DNA from: Trichodesmium sp. MAG_R02 | Lineage (GTDB): Bacteria; Cyanobacteriota; Cyanobacteriia; Cyanobacteriales; Microcoleaceae | Length of the DNA: 43,704 nt | Assembly: GCA_023356605.1 (NCBI GenBank) | Contig: JAKQYE010000017.1 | Location: 1 to 43,704 of the forward strand | Direction: 5' to 3' | In this document: in pieces, positions 27,371-36,299 of the stretch | Layout of the letters: every line of letters begins with the position of its first letter | How positions within the stretch are numbered: the first letter of the stretch is position 1 | Notes under the pieces: generated by a model | Seen by the model: only the letters and a program-made list of their open reading frames with translations | Databases searched by the model: none | Told to the model about the DNA's origin: nothing | Position numbers and translations under genes: made by a program

Positions 27371-27695
27371 GGCAAATATAGAGATACAGATAACTAGAAA
27401 ATTTTGGATCCCATAGTCAGGAAACACGCCAAATTCATCAATTATTCTTGAAGGTCAATTAAGAAATTATTTTCATTTAAGCTAAATTGAACATGATATT
27501 TATTCAAATTTGAACGACTCTCCAATACTGAAAAATCAGCAAATGTTGGTAAATTCCCCTATCCCCTAATCTTGCGTTTTACCTAAATTTTTAACCTACG
27601 GTACTTTGAAACAGTCCTGCCTTGTCTACTTTGTCTTACCCTATTATCCCTAATTAGGGCTTGTTGAAAAAGTTGAAGAGTTAGAAGTTGAGTTA
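27371..27695. other. Spacer with a possible minus-strand gene relic
   Basis: On the minus strand about 37 codons are open between roughly 27555 and 27440, with protein-like text such as KYHVQFSLNENNFLIDLQE followed by a stop and no start codon. It may be the tail of a decayed gene. No family is recognised. Confidence 0.25.
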
Positions 27696-27790
27696 TATAG
27701 TCATTTCAAAAAGAGATGGAAACCTTTTTCTGCACCAAACGCGAGTTATAGCAAGAAACACTTGTATCAAGCTAAATTAAAATAATTACA
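27696..27790 (+). mobile_element. Family A small inverted-repeat element, copy 1
   Basis: Starts TATAGTCATTTCAAAAAGAG and is the near-exact reverse complement of 29704-29798. Shared body phrases are AGAGATGGAAA and AACGCGAGTTATAGCAAGAAA. The two copies flank the pspA paralogue in opposite orientation. Confidence 0.88.
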
Positions 27791-27943
27791 GGTGTTAATC
27801 TTTATACATTTTTTGCGCTTCAGGTAAGGGAAAGTCCCAAGTTTTGGGTATTAGTGATTGTATATATGGAACTTTTTCCCGAGTTTACAACCACTTACAC
27901 TGATGATACATTAGGAGCTAGTCTTAAATACGTAATGATGTTA

Positions 27944-28170
27944 CCGACATTCCGCAGACCTTTACACATCTTTATGTATATTTACATTTTGAAATAGACT
28001 TATAGGAAAAAACTTCATTCTAGAACTTAATATCAATAAATTTTATCAATAACTAATTTTTTATGATAGTGAAAATTGATGCCCATAGCTATAAGGCTTT
28101 TAGGGAAAGAATTGGGGGCGATAGATAAATAAAACTTATCAATTTAATGTTAAGAAGTGCGGAATCTGGG
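27944..28170 (-). mobile_element. Family D inverted-repeat element, copy 2 (reverse)
   Basis: Starts CCGACATTCCGCAG and ends GAAGTGCGGAATCTGGG. It is the reverse complement of the other D copies over its length, though slightly shorter. It ends 57 bp downstream of the pspA paralogue stop. Confidence 0.87.
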
Positions 28171-28226
28171 ATGTTAGTTGCTACATTTTTTGTAAGCTAC
28201 TCTCTACTTCCTGTTGCCGAAATTTT

Positions 28227-28913
28227 TTATTGATGAGATGATTGAGAATTTTTACGTCTAAGCAACATTTCAGCTTTCATCGCCTTCAACTCAGTCTCAA
28301 TATCATTATCTCTTTCTTGTAAAGTGAACTTTTTCTCCAAACTATCAGTTTCTAACTCAGCCATCGCCTCAGACTGAGCCTCAAGCTGCATTATTTTCTC
28401 TTCCATTTGCTCAAAGGCACTTAGGGGGCCAGTATTAACCAAGTTTAACATTTCGTTAAGCTTTTCGGAAGCCCTAACAGAACGTGCCCTAGCAATATAT
28501 ATATTCTTTTTTAATTTTGCTTCACTAATTTTCTGCTCCAACTGCCTCATATTTTGCTTTAGCTTTTCCACTACTTGTTTTTGCTGCTTCATCTGAACCT
28601 TCATGATGGTGGCTGTTTCTTGATATGAATTGCGTCTAGTCAAAGCTTCCCTTGCCAAATTTTCTTGGCCTTTTTGTAAGGCCAACTGCCCTCTTCTATA
28701 CCACTCATCAGCAGTAGATTGAGCTTGGTAACATTGTCTTTCTGTTAGTTTTTGAGTTGCGATCGCTTGTGCCACTGCCTGGCGCAATTTTACCAGGTCA
28801 TTTTGCATATCTGCTAGTGTCTCTTCCAAGATCCTCTCTGGATCTTCAGTATCAGAAAGTAAACTATTCACCCTCCCACGAATTATGCCCCAAAAGTTGT
28901 CAAAAATTCCCAT
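28227..28913 (-). CDS. PspA/IM30-family protein (Vipp1 paralogue)
   Basis: A 228-aa coiled-coil protein of the phage-shock-protein A family, which binds stressed membranes. It begins MGIFDNFWGIIRGRVNSLL, followed by EDPERILEETLADMQNDLVKL, and aligns along its whole length with the neighbouring Vipp1. It ends after ETELKAMKAEMLL with a short basic tail and lacks the Vipp1-type C-terminal helix. It is probably a PspA-like stress paralogue. It is flanked by inverted copies of a family A element and by a family D element. Confidence 0.9.
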   Translation of the reverse strand: MGIFDNFWGIIRGRVNSLLSDTEDPERILEETLADMQNDLVKLRQAVAQAIATQKLTERQCYQAQSTADEWYRRGQLALQKGQENLAREALTRRNSYQETATIMKVQMKQQKQVVEKLKQNMRQLEQKISEAKLKKNIYIARARSVRASEKLNEMLNLVNTGPLSAFEQMEEKIMQLEAQSEAMAELETDSLEKKFTLQERDNDIETELKAMKAEMLLRRKNSQSSHQ

Positions 28914-29703
28914 AAAGACTCTCCATTTTTATTGTAATTTTAGGATTTACAGGGCTAAACAACAAACTGAGTTTATTGCCCCTGATTGTTGTTTTTCCCT
29001 CTCTCGAAATTTTATCGAGCAACTAGGAGTCATAATTTACCAGGTTTTCAGTTCAAATTAATTGTTTTATTAATTGTTATACAAATCATGATAAACCATT
29101 GAGGATTGCTATAGTAATAAACTGATAATAATTGTTATTAATATCAAATGAAGGTTTTTTTTATAAACTACTATAGGACTAGACGTAATATAGAATATAG
29201 TCAAACTAATACATTAATAGTCATAGAAATGATACAATAACAGTCCCAGCAGAATATCTTTTTTTGTAAGTTAAGGTAAAATATAAAATCAAATAAACTC
29301 TTATTTTTCCACTGGAAAAACTTTTCACAAACCCAACTAAATTGAGTTGATTATCCTCAAGTTAAATCCACTAAAAGTAATTATATAATTTACTTATAAT
29401 TCCTGTTAAACTTGAATTTAGGTAGGATTCAGTAGTTACCAATCAGCAATCAATCAGCAATCAGCAATTATTGTCATATCTTGAGCTACTAAGACCCCCA
29501 ATAGCTCCTGCACCAGAGGCTAGTTTAAATAAACATGGGGGGACAATTACTTCAATTGTTGAAAGCTAATAGCTAATTCAAGTAATTTATACTAAATCAG
29601 GGTAGGACTCAGGAAGACCGAGTCAAGATAAATAGGAGTTATAAAGGGGACAGGAATGATTCATAAGCCTATGATAACTGATGCCGTGAATAGGTCTCAG
29701 ATA
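28914..29703. other. Spacer upstream of the PspA paralogue
   Basis: It holds ATCAGCA short direct repeats (about 29447-29468), a solo family-E-like end (GAGGATTGCTATAG near 29101) and a minus-strand open stretch of about 34 codons (29464-29568) without a start codon, rich in Gly/Ser (ASGAGAIGGLSSS). No convincing gene. Confidence 0.35.
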
Positions 29704-29798
29704 TATAGTCATTTTAATTTAGATTGAGACAAGTTTTTCTTGCTATAACTCGCGTTTAGTGCAGGAAAAGTTTTCCATCTCTTTTTGAAATGATTATA
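29704..29798 (-). mobile_element. Family A small inverted-repeat element, copy 2
   Basis: A 95-bp unit with ends TATAGTCATTTTAATTT and GAAATGATTATA. It is the reverse complement of 27696-27790 with about ten mismatches. Confidence 0.88.
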
Positions 29799-29879
29799 AT
29801 TACTGATTGCTATATGATTTATGATTTAAGAATTATTATTAACTGTCTTAATTAATCAAAAATATTTATTAACTTAACT

Positions 29880-30140
29880 ATGTCTAATTTGCGCTGGCTA
29901 ATTCTTAGTTCTTCTGCTTCTGGAGCTGGTCTTGTTTCCATGGGCTCTATGATTATTAGTTTATTCCATAAATTTACTTTATCAGGTTTTTTATTTCTAT
30001 TTTTTGTCTTCGCTGTTTTTATAGTAAATGTAGTATTGACTGCTCATTATTATTCTAAGATTTCTAGGGAGCTATACATAAAAAACAAAATGCAAACACA
30101 AATGAAGATGAGGGCAAAACCTACAAGATATCGATACTAA
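29880..30140 (+). CDS. Small two-helix membrane protein
   Basis: An 86-aa protein I do not recognise. A first hydrophobic segment at about 5-28 contains SSSASGAGLVSMGS, a small-residue-rich helix that could pack against another. A second lies at about 35-57 (GFLFLFFVFAVFIVNVV). The tail is strongly basic (KNKMQTQMKMRAKPTRYRY), suggesting a cytoplasmic C-terminus. There is no clear ribosome binding site and no operon partner. The coherent topology makes it a plausible gene. Confidence 0.6.
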   Translation: MSNLRWLILSSSASGAGLVSMGSMIISLFHKFTLSGFLFLFFVFAVFIVNVVLTAHYYSKISRELYIKNKMQTQMKMRAKPTRYRY

Positions 30141-30234
30141 ATTTTGAGGGGATAATAATTCAAAACAATGGTTTAGCATAGAGTATTATTCCTATATGTT
30201 AGCATATAAGATACTTTTTGGGAAATTATTAGAT

Positions 30235-30332
30235 TATAGTAGTTTTCATGATTCGAGAATACAGAGATTTTTGCCTTAAAGACAGGAGGTAAGAGGTAGA
30301 AGTTTTGTAGTCATTAAGTGAAAACTGCTATA
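30235..30332 (+). mobile_element. Family-B-like small inverted-repeat element
   Basis: Ends TATAGTAGTTTTCA and TGAAAACTGCTATA are inverted repeats close to those of family B. The body is different (GCCTTAAAGACAGGAGGTAAG). Confidence 0.6.
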
Positions 30333-30655
30333 AAAGCTTGAGAATATGCTTAAGTCTATAACTCCATAATCTTTGAGTTGGGACGATGTTAGTGAAATCT
30401 GCCAAGTCTGAATGATAGTCCAAAGATCTAGTCTCGATCAGATTAGCTAAATTTCCTAATTTATTACTACTTAATGGAACCAAAAAACAGGCTAAAATAT
30501 AGATTGAAAGACTTTGGCATTAACAAGACATAAATCCTGAATAAGCACAGGTTCTAGCAATTTTTATTACCTTGATATAATTCCCTTATCTAGGCCGAGT
30601 TTTGCCCATTTTTTTAACTAGAAAATGTCTAAGTACCATTAATTAATTACTGAAA
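30333..30655. other. Spacer upstream of grxC
   Basis: About 320 bp; no gene, RNA or terminator recognised. Confidence 0.3.
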
Positions 30656-30973
30656 ATGCTTGATTTTCTCAACCCTATTCTTGGTCGTCATCCAGAACGT
30701 ATGAAAGCAAAGGTCGAAATTTATACTTGGCAAACTTGCCCGTATTGTATTAGAGCAAAACTTTTGCTTTGGTGGAAAGGTGTTAATTACACAGAATACA
30801 AAATAGATGGCAATGAAAGTGCCAGAAATAGTATGGCTGAACGTGCTAAACTCAGTCGTACTGTGCCACAGATTTTTATTAACAACCAACATATTGGTGG
30901 CTGTGATGATATTTATGCTTTGGATAGCAAAGGTCAATTAGAGCCTTTATTGATTAATATACCCCCAGATTAA
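30656..30973 (+). CDS. grxC: Glutaredoxin 3
   Basis: A dithiol glutaredoxin that reduces disulfides and glutathione mixed disulfides. The 105-aa protein has the active site Cys28-Pro-Tyr-Cys31 preceded by EIYTWQT, the cis-proline loop TVPQIFIN (about 69-76) and the glutathione-binding GGCDD (about 81-85). The N-terminal 15 residues (MLDFLNPILGRHPER) precede the usual start. An internal ATG at 30701 would give a conventional length, so the true start is uncertain. It is convergent with menD. Confidence 0.93.
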   Translation: MLDFLNPILGRHPERMKAKVEIYTWQTCPYCIRAKLLLWWKGVNYTEYKIDGNESARNSMAERAKLSRTVPQIFINNQHIGGCDDIYALDSKGQLEPLLINIPPD

Positions 30974-31084
30974 ATCAACAATTATGACTTGTAGTTTTTT
31001 TGGAGACTCAGCAAAAAGGACCTAGTATAAGTAAGTTGTGATTTTTCAGGGTAGTTGGTAATTTTCAAACCTCTTTTTAAATTT

Positions 31085-32845
31085 TCAACTTAGGAAAAAA
31101 TCTCTTGCAAACTTATCTAAATTATCTAACCGCCATTTAGCATCAAGTAGGCGGTTAGTTTGTAATTCTAAAACTCTTATTCCAATACTTGGTAAAGGGT
31201 TTAAAAGTTGTTGTAATTCTTTCCAGGAAGATATTTTTTGGTGTTCTAAACCATAAGTATTAGATAAATCAGCAAAATCAATATCTTGGGGAGTAGCAAA
31301 AAATTCTCTAAAAGGTGGTTCAAATTTAGCTATGGGCAACATTTCAAAAATTCCACCTCCCTGATTATTAATCAAAATAATAGTTAAATGACCGACTAAT
31401 TTATTTCTTAGTAAAAAACCATTGGTGTCATGTAAGAGTGCCAAATCTCCTGTTAACAGGATACTTTTTTGATTTTGATGGGCAATACCTAAAGCTGTTG
31501 ATAAAGTACCGTCTATTCCATTTGCACCTCGATTGAAAAATGGCTGAATTTGGGAATTATTAGGAACCCAGAAAAATTCTACATCCCTAACTGGCATACT
31601 ATTAGCAACAAATATTGACGTATTTCTTGGTAATGTTTGAGATATTAACCAAGAAATTTTTGGTTCCAATATATGATTTACTGTTGCCATTTTTTTGTCA
31701 ATATTTTCTCTGACTTTTGCTTCTGCTTGACACCACAAATTTAAGTAATTTATATCATAGTTATTATCTGAATATTGAGTGATTGAAATTTTTGCTAGTT
31801 GTTCTACTGAGATTCGTAAATGAGTTGTATTACTATGAAGTGGGTCAAAATTTTGGTCACTTTGGTCAATAATTAATCTTTGAGAATTAGCTGCTTCTAG
31901 CCAACTTCTTAGTTGTTTACTTGTTGGTAATTCTCCAATTTGTAACACTATTTTTGGAATAAGTTTTTGTGCTAATTTTTGATTTCTTAAAATTAAATCA
32001 TAAGTACTAATTAAATAGGGATTTAACGGGGAGTAGTTTCTTAGAGGTGATAGACCTTCGGCTAAAACAGGGAAGTTTAGAGTTTGGGAAATTTTAGCGA
32101 TCGCCTGACAATATACTTCCGGTTTTTCTGGTTGTGCTAAACCTCCAATTATAATTCCTGGGTGAGATTTAAGTTGATTTTTTAATAATTCTATTAAGTC
32201 AGAATTTGGGATAAATTCTGTTCTGATAATTGGCTGTACACTAGCCAAAAAGTTTTGGGGAAATTTTGATTCTAAGGCAATAGCTTCTGGTTGAGTTATG
32301 GGTGGTAAAGGCTCTCGAAAAGGGATGTTAAAATGCACAGGTCCAGGGGTAGGAAAGGTAGTTTTTTCCCAACCATAAATAACTGTTTGTCTTAAATATT
32401 CTAGTCTTTTTAGTTCTATTGAAGGTAAACTTAGTTCAATTTGCCAGTTAGGATAATTACCATATAGTTTTACTTGATCTATGGTTTGACCAGCATGACA
32501 ATTTCGTAATTCTGGGGGTCTATCTGCGGTTAGAACTAATAGGGGGATGCGACTTTCTTTTGCTTCTATTATGGCTGGATAAAAATTAGCTGCCGCGGTA
32601 CCAGATGTGCAGGCTATAACGACTGGTTGATAGTTTTTTTTTGCTATTCCTAGGGCAAAAAATGCTGCTGAACGTTCATCAAGAATTGGAATAGTTTCAA
32701 TTTTGGGATGGGTGGCAAAGGCAAATGTTAGGGGTGTGGAACGATAACCAGGACTGATGATTGCTATGGTTAATCCTAAATGTTGTAGTGTTTCTACTAA
32801 AATGGATGCCCATACTGTATTGAGATTTCTAAAATCAATTGACAT
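31085..32845 (-). CDS. menD: SEPHCHC synthase (MenD)
   Basis: A thiamine-diphosphate enzyme that adds 2-oxoglutarate to isochorismate, the first committed step to phylloquinone. At 586 aa it is full length. The N-terminal Pyr domain has SPGYRSTPLTFAFA and Glu57 in ILDERSAAFFALG, the residue that activates ThDP. TSGTAAANFYPA and LTADRPPELRNCHAGQTIDQ are MenD hallmarks. The C-terminal PP domain carries NRGANGIDGTLSTALG and LTGDLALLHDTNGFL, the ThDP/Mg-binding GDxxxxxDxN-type motif, then NNQGGGIFEMLP. It is divergent from the broken VOC gene. Confidence 0.97.
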   Translation of the reverse strand: MSIDFRNLNTVWASILVETLQHLGLTIAIISPGYRSTPLTFAFATHPKIETIPILDERSAAFFALGIAKKNYQPVVIACTSGTAAANFYPAIIEAKESRIPLLVLTADRPPELRNCHAGQTIDQVKLYGNYPNWQIELSLPSIELKRLEYLRQTVIYGWEKTTFPTPGPVHFNIPFREPLPPITQPEAIALESKFPQNFLASVQPIIRTEFIPNSDLIELLKNQLKSHPGIIIGGLAQPEKPEVYCQAIAKISQTLNFPVLAEGLSPLRNYSPLNPYLISTYDLILRNQKLAQKLIPKIVLQIGELPTSKQLRSWLEAANSQRLIIDQSDQNFDPLHSNTTHLRISVEQLAKISITQYSDNNYDINYLNLWCQAEAKVRENIDKKMATVNHILEPKISWLISQTLPRNTSIFVANSMPVRDVEFFWVPNNSQIQPFFNRGANGIDGTLSTALGIAHQNQKSILLTGDLALLHDTNGFLLRNKLVGHLTIILINNQGGGIFEMLPIAKFEPPFREFFATPQDIDFADLSNTYGLEHQKISSWKELQQLLNPLPSIGIRVLELQTNRLLDAKWRLDNLDKFARDFFLS

Positions 32846-33062
32846 AGTTGAGTTTTGAGTATTGAATGGTAATATATAAAATCACATTTTTGTCACTGAT
32901 TTAACTGAGATTTTCCGCCTCTACGTTTTTGATTATATATTGCTATAATTTCCTAGTTTTCCCATCTGGTAAATTAATCGTATATGATTTTTCTACTAAC
33001 TCCAAATAAAGCTACTCTATTATATTATTGTAATATACATATCCTTTGAGTGGTTTTAATTT

Positions 33063-34171
33063 ATGACTAATCCATCTATTAGCGGATTGTACGAAATTGT
33101 TATCGGTATTACAGCAGCAGATGAAAACAATTTAATTAACTATTGGGAGAACTTTGGATATACAGTTAATCTCTCTGGAAACCTTGATGCAGAAACAGGT
33201 AAAAAATTATATGGGGTTGACTCTAATTTACATTCTTTGTGTCTTCACAACAAAGTTACAAATAGAAGTTTAGTCCGTCTCATGATTTGGGACAAACCTG
33301 TGAATAAAGGATTAGAATTAAGTCCTTTGAAAGTAGTTGGTAGTCGCTGGGGAACATCTTTATCTTTAGATGTGTTTAATGTTGCTAATCATGCTAAAGA
33401 TGGTCAAGCTACAGGAATTCCAATATATAGTCATTCCAAATAAGAATGGGGCACTTTTTCACCTAAAACCCTTTAAAGCCAGGAAGACCAGGTCTCAATC
33501 TTAACCAGAATGACTATATTATGTTCCTCCACAACGGACTTTAATTAATCGTCCCGAAAATTTTAAGCCATTTTATCAAGCTAACCCCTGTGTTCATGAA
33601 ATGGTTCTAATTCAACCATTAACCCGACAGGTAATCTTTCAACGTCATGATTATCATCGACCTAATTTTGGTATTGTTAACCTAGATTCTCATTTTAAAA
33701 CCTCAGAATTTGTTCATGCTGGATTAATTGTTGATTGTGAACATAAAACCTTAGATTTTTATGACCAAGTCTTAGGATTAGTTCGAATTGTTAATAATAC
33801 TGAAAGTGGATATAGTATCGGTTCTCGTAATATACTTGAGGTAAAAAAAGAGAACCCTGATGAAAGAATGTTTAACTATTACTTTATTGCTCCTGGTTAT
33901 GACTTGAAAGAAGAAAATCAAGTTCACTCAGGTAACTTTGAAGTTTTACGTTTAGAAGGAAATTTAGAGAATAAACAGACCTATTCTCGTCCTGGCTGTT
34001 TAGGAACATCTTTATATACTTTACAAGTTACTAAGTATTGACTTATATCATCAAAAAGTTAGTAATAGTCAAGCCACAGAAGTCACAGAAATAATAATTA
34101 ATGAATTTGCAGAAAAAAGCTTTTCTTTTGTTGCTCCTGATGGCTATTTTTGGAGGTTATTACAAAGTTAA
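33063..34171 (+). pseudogene. Two-domain VOC (glyoxalase-like) protein, disrupted by a small element and a frameshift
   Basis: The first part (33063-33425, 121 codons) starts LYEIVIGITAADENNLINYW, a VOC-fold opening. A family A element follows, in which the frame soon stops. The gene resumes at 33517 in another frame (YYVPPQRTLINRPENF) and contains a second VOC-like module, FVHAGLIVDCEHKTLDFYD followed by VLGL. A TGA at 34039-34041 is a one-base frameshift: shifting by one gives DLYHQKVSNSQ to the natural end FVAPDGYFWRLLQS at 34171. Removing 91 bp and one base would restore a protein of about 338 aa. The substrate is unknown. Confidence 0.85.
33426..33518 (+). mobile_element. Family A small inverted-repeat element, copy 3 (inside VOC gene)
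   Basis: Ends TATAGTCATTCC and GAATGACTATA are inverted repeats matching the two A copies near pspA; the right part TCTCAATCTTAACCAGAATG also matches. Flanking TA dinucleotides look like a target duplication. Deleting 33426-33516 (the element plus one TA copy) leaves a TATTAT join and restores the VOC reading frame. Confidence 0.87.
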
Positions 34172-34181
34172 ATATCTCAGT

Positions 34182-35018
34182 TTACTGTAAATGTAATCCT
34201 CCATCAATAGGTAAACTAACCCCTGTAATAAAAGCAGCTTTAGGGGAACATAAAAATGCTACAACTTGACCTATTTCTGTTGAGGAACACCAGCGTTGCA
34301 TAGGGGTATTTTTAATTTTTTGCTGCATCATTTCACTATCTACTCCACCAGATTTGGCTGTTAGATAATTCCAAGCTTCTGTTTTAGTAAATCCAGGAAT
34401 AACTACATTAACAGTAATCTGTCGTGATGCTAATAGTTTTGCATAATATCGAGTCAAATATTCTACTACAGTTTTGCCTGTTCCCGGCAAAATATCAGCT
34501 AGTCTTGGGTTTTGGGTCATGTTACAACCAGGGGAAGAAGTTCCTACAATATAACCGTTACCATCTTCCATATAGTTAACAGCCTTTTCTACACAATGAA
34601 TAAAGCATTTAGGGTAAACATTTTGATAATATTCATATCTTGCTAAACTGGTTAAGTTACCATCTCCTAATAACTGACTTTGAGCATCAACGGCTAATTT
34701 TGCTTGGTCTGACTCAGGAGTGGTAGTCATTCCTAAATATAACCCTGCATTGTGAACAAGGGCTGTTAATTTACCCTCAAAATTATTTTCTAAACAGTCA
34801 AAAAATTTATCTACGGTTTCTGCTTCAGCAACATCTCCTTTGATGGTATATACTTTAACTCCATGCTCAGCTTCTAGGTTTTGCTTAGTTTCATTAGCTG
34901 CTTTTTCATTGCTATTAAACCCTATAATCAGATCATATCTATCAACCGCAAGTTGTTGGGAAATGCCAAGACCAATGCCGCGAGTACCACCGGTAACAAT
35001 TGCTACTTTTTTTCTCAT
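34182..35018 (-). CDS. SDR-family oxidoreductase with non-canonical active site
   Basis: A 278-aa classical-sized short-chain dehydrogenase. It has the cofactor motif TGGTRGIG (about 9-16), GDVAEAE (acidic pocket), HNAG near 90, and VGTSSPG where the catalytic Ser is expected. The late pattern PGFTKTEAW and C-terminal FITGVSLPIDGG are family-typical. The expected YxxxK is not present: the Lys aligns in LPGTGKTVVEYLTRYYA but the Tyr position is occupied by Pro. It is similar to 3-oxoacyl-ACP reductases in overall sequence; whether it is catalytically active, and on what, is unknown. The neighbours are the broken VOC gene and DUF3598. Confidence 0.83.
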   Translation of the reverse strand: MRKKVAIVTGGTRGIGLGISQQLAVDRYDLIIGFNSNEKAANETKQNLEAEHGVKVYTIKGDVAEAETVDKFFDCLENNFEGKLTALVHNAGLYLGMTTTPESDQAKLAVDAQSQLLGDGNLTSLARYEYYQNVYPKCFIHCVEKAVNYMEDGNGYIVGTSSPGCNMTQNPRLADILPGTGKTVVEYLTRYYAKLLASRQITVNVVIPGFTKTEAWNYLTAKSGGVDSEMMQQKIKNTPMQRWCSSTEIGQVVAFLCSPKAAFITGVSLPIDGGLHLQ

Positions 35019-35186
35019 GATTTTATCAACTTTAAACTAGAAATTATTAGATAATATATTATCCTTGCTGCTTCTCTTTTGTCTGTTTGTTTAGCGGTTG
35101 TTCCTGAACAAGTTAAAACTAGGTTTGGAAGGGCTTGTACTCGTCGTAAATTTAGATAATGCAGGTTTTTTTGAGGAAATAAAATT

Positions 35187-35969
35187 ATGGATCTTAAAAC
35201 ACAAAACTGGAAAAACTTTATTGATCAACATTTATGTCCTTGGCATGGTATTTGGACAAGATATACCCCAGAAGGATCTGTAAAAGAGTCATTTCGTAGT
35301 CTTAGACATTTTGAAGGTAATTCTGACAAAACAGAGATTTATCACCTAAATAAATATATTTATGCTGAAGATAATGTTAAAGAGGAAAGTTGGACTTATA
35401 ATCAATCAACAAATAGTTTATCTGATGGAATTTTTCATCCTCAAGCTGAGGTGATGCGGGCTTATTTCTTTCCCTCTGGCCATGCTATTTGGTCTGTGAC
35501 TCAGTTACAATCAGAGGCTTATTTTGCGATGGAGTTATTTTTTAGATACCAACATCTCAGACATAGTGCTATTATCATTTATGATGACAAAGGAAACTTG
35601 TTTAGAACTGTCAATATTCGAGAAGACTCTACTGGCTATCCCTCTGACTATTGGTCAACTGAATTAGAACAATTATCTCAAAGAGATTTACCACAAAATT
35701 GCCAGGGAACGTCAATAACTATTACTCCGAATTTACAAATTTCTGAACCTGTTACTACTCAATTTAATTGGAGTTGGGCAGGAAATAAAACCTTCTTTTT
35801 ACCTGATGGTGTTTCTATCAGTTGTCCTGAGCAAGTAACTATAGGGAATGCTTTTGATTGTGTGGTTAATTGGTTAATTAATGAAATAGAAATGCACCAA
35901 TTAATTGCTCATTATGATATTTCAGGAAAATTTGAATTTTTAACCTTACAAAGATATGAATTAAAGTAA
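35187..35969 (+). CDS. DUF3598 family protein
   Basis: A 260-aa protein whose opening (NWKNFIDQHLCPWHGIWTRY, then GSVKESFRSLRHFEG) and beta-rich body (GIFHPQAEVMRAYFFPSGHAIW, split here by charged loops) match the cyanobacterial DUF3598 family, which is thought to have a lipocalin-like or calycin-type fold. The C-terminus has FNWSWAGNKTFFLPDGVSIS. The ribosome binding site GAGG lies ten bases upstream. It is divergent from the SDR gene. Function is not known; a ligand-binding role is inference. Confidence 0.75.
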   Translation: MDLKTQNWKNFIDQHLCPWHGIWTRYTPEGSVKESFRSLRHFEGNSDKTEIYHLNKYIYAEDNVKEESWTYNQSTNSLSDGIFHPQAEVMRAYFFPSGHAIWSVTQLQSEAYFAMELFFRYQHLRHSAIIIYDDKGNLFRTVNIREDSTGYPSDYWSTELEQLSQRDLPQNCQGTSITITPNLQISEPVTTQFNWSWAGNKTFFLPDGVSISCPEQVTIGNAFDCVVNWLINEIEMHQLIAHYDISGKFEFLTLQRYELK

Positions 35970-36001
35970 TAATTGTGATTGTTTAAATTAGAGTATCAGC
36001 A

Positions 36002-36139
36002 TATAGCAATCCTATTTTATTCGTGGCAAAAATCCTACTGCTTTTTAGTCAATAAGCAACAGGGAACAGTCAACAGTTAAGAGTTTCAACCTTTTTATCT
36101 ACTTTTTGATTTGTCGCAACCTATAGGTGGATTGCTATA
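36002..36139 (+). mobile_element. Family E small inverted-repeat element, copy 6
   Basis: TATAGCAATCCTATTTTATT at the left and GGTGGATTGCTATA at the right. It contains degenerate GGCAACA-like heptamers (AGCAACAGGGAACAGTCAACA region, about 36054-36074). It sits in the convergent spacer between DUF3598 and menF. Confidence 0.88.
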
Positions 36140-36299
36140 AATAAACTGATATCCTTTTTGTTGAATTTTACTTTTATTAAGTCTAGGGTTTAGGGAACTA
36201 AAGCGAGGTTTACTAGTTTCCTAAGAAACTAATTCTAATGATTGGCGCTCTCAGATTATAGCAATTTTTCTAATTAAACTAAAGCTTTGCCTTCTGCCT

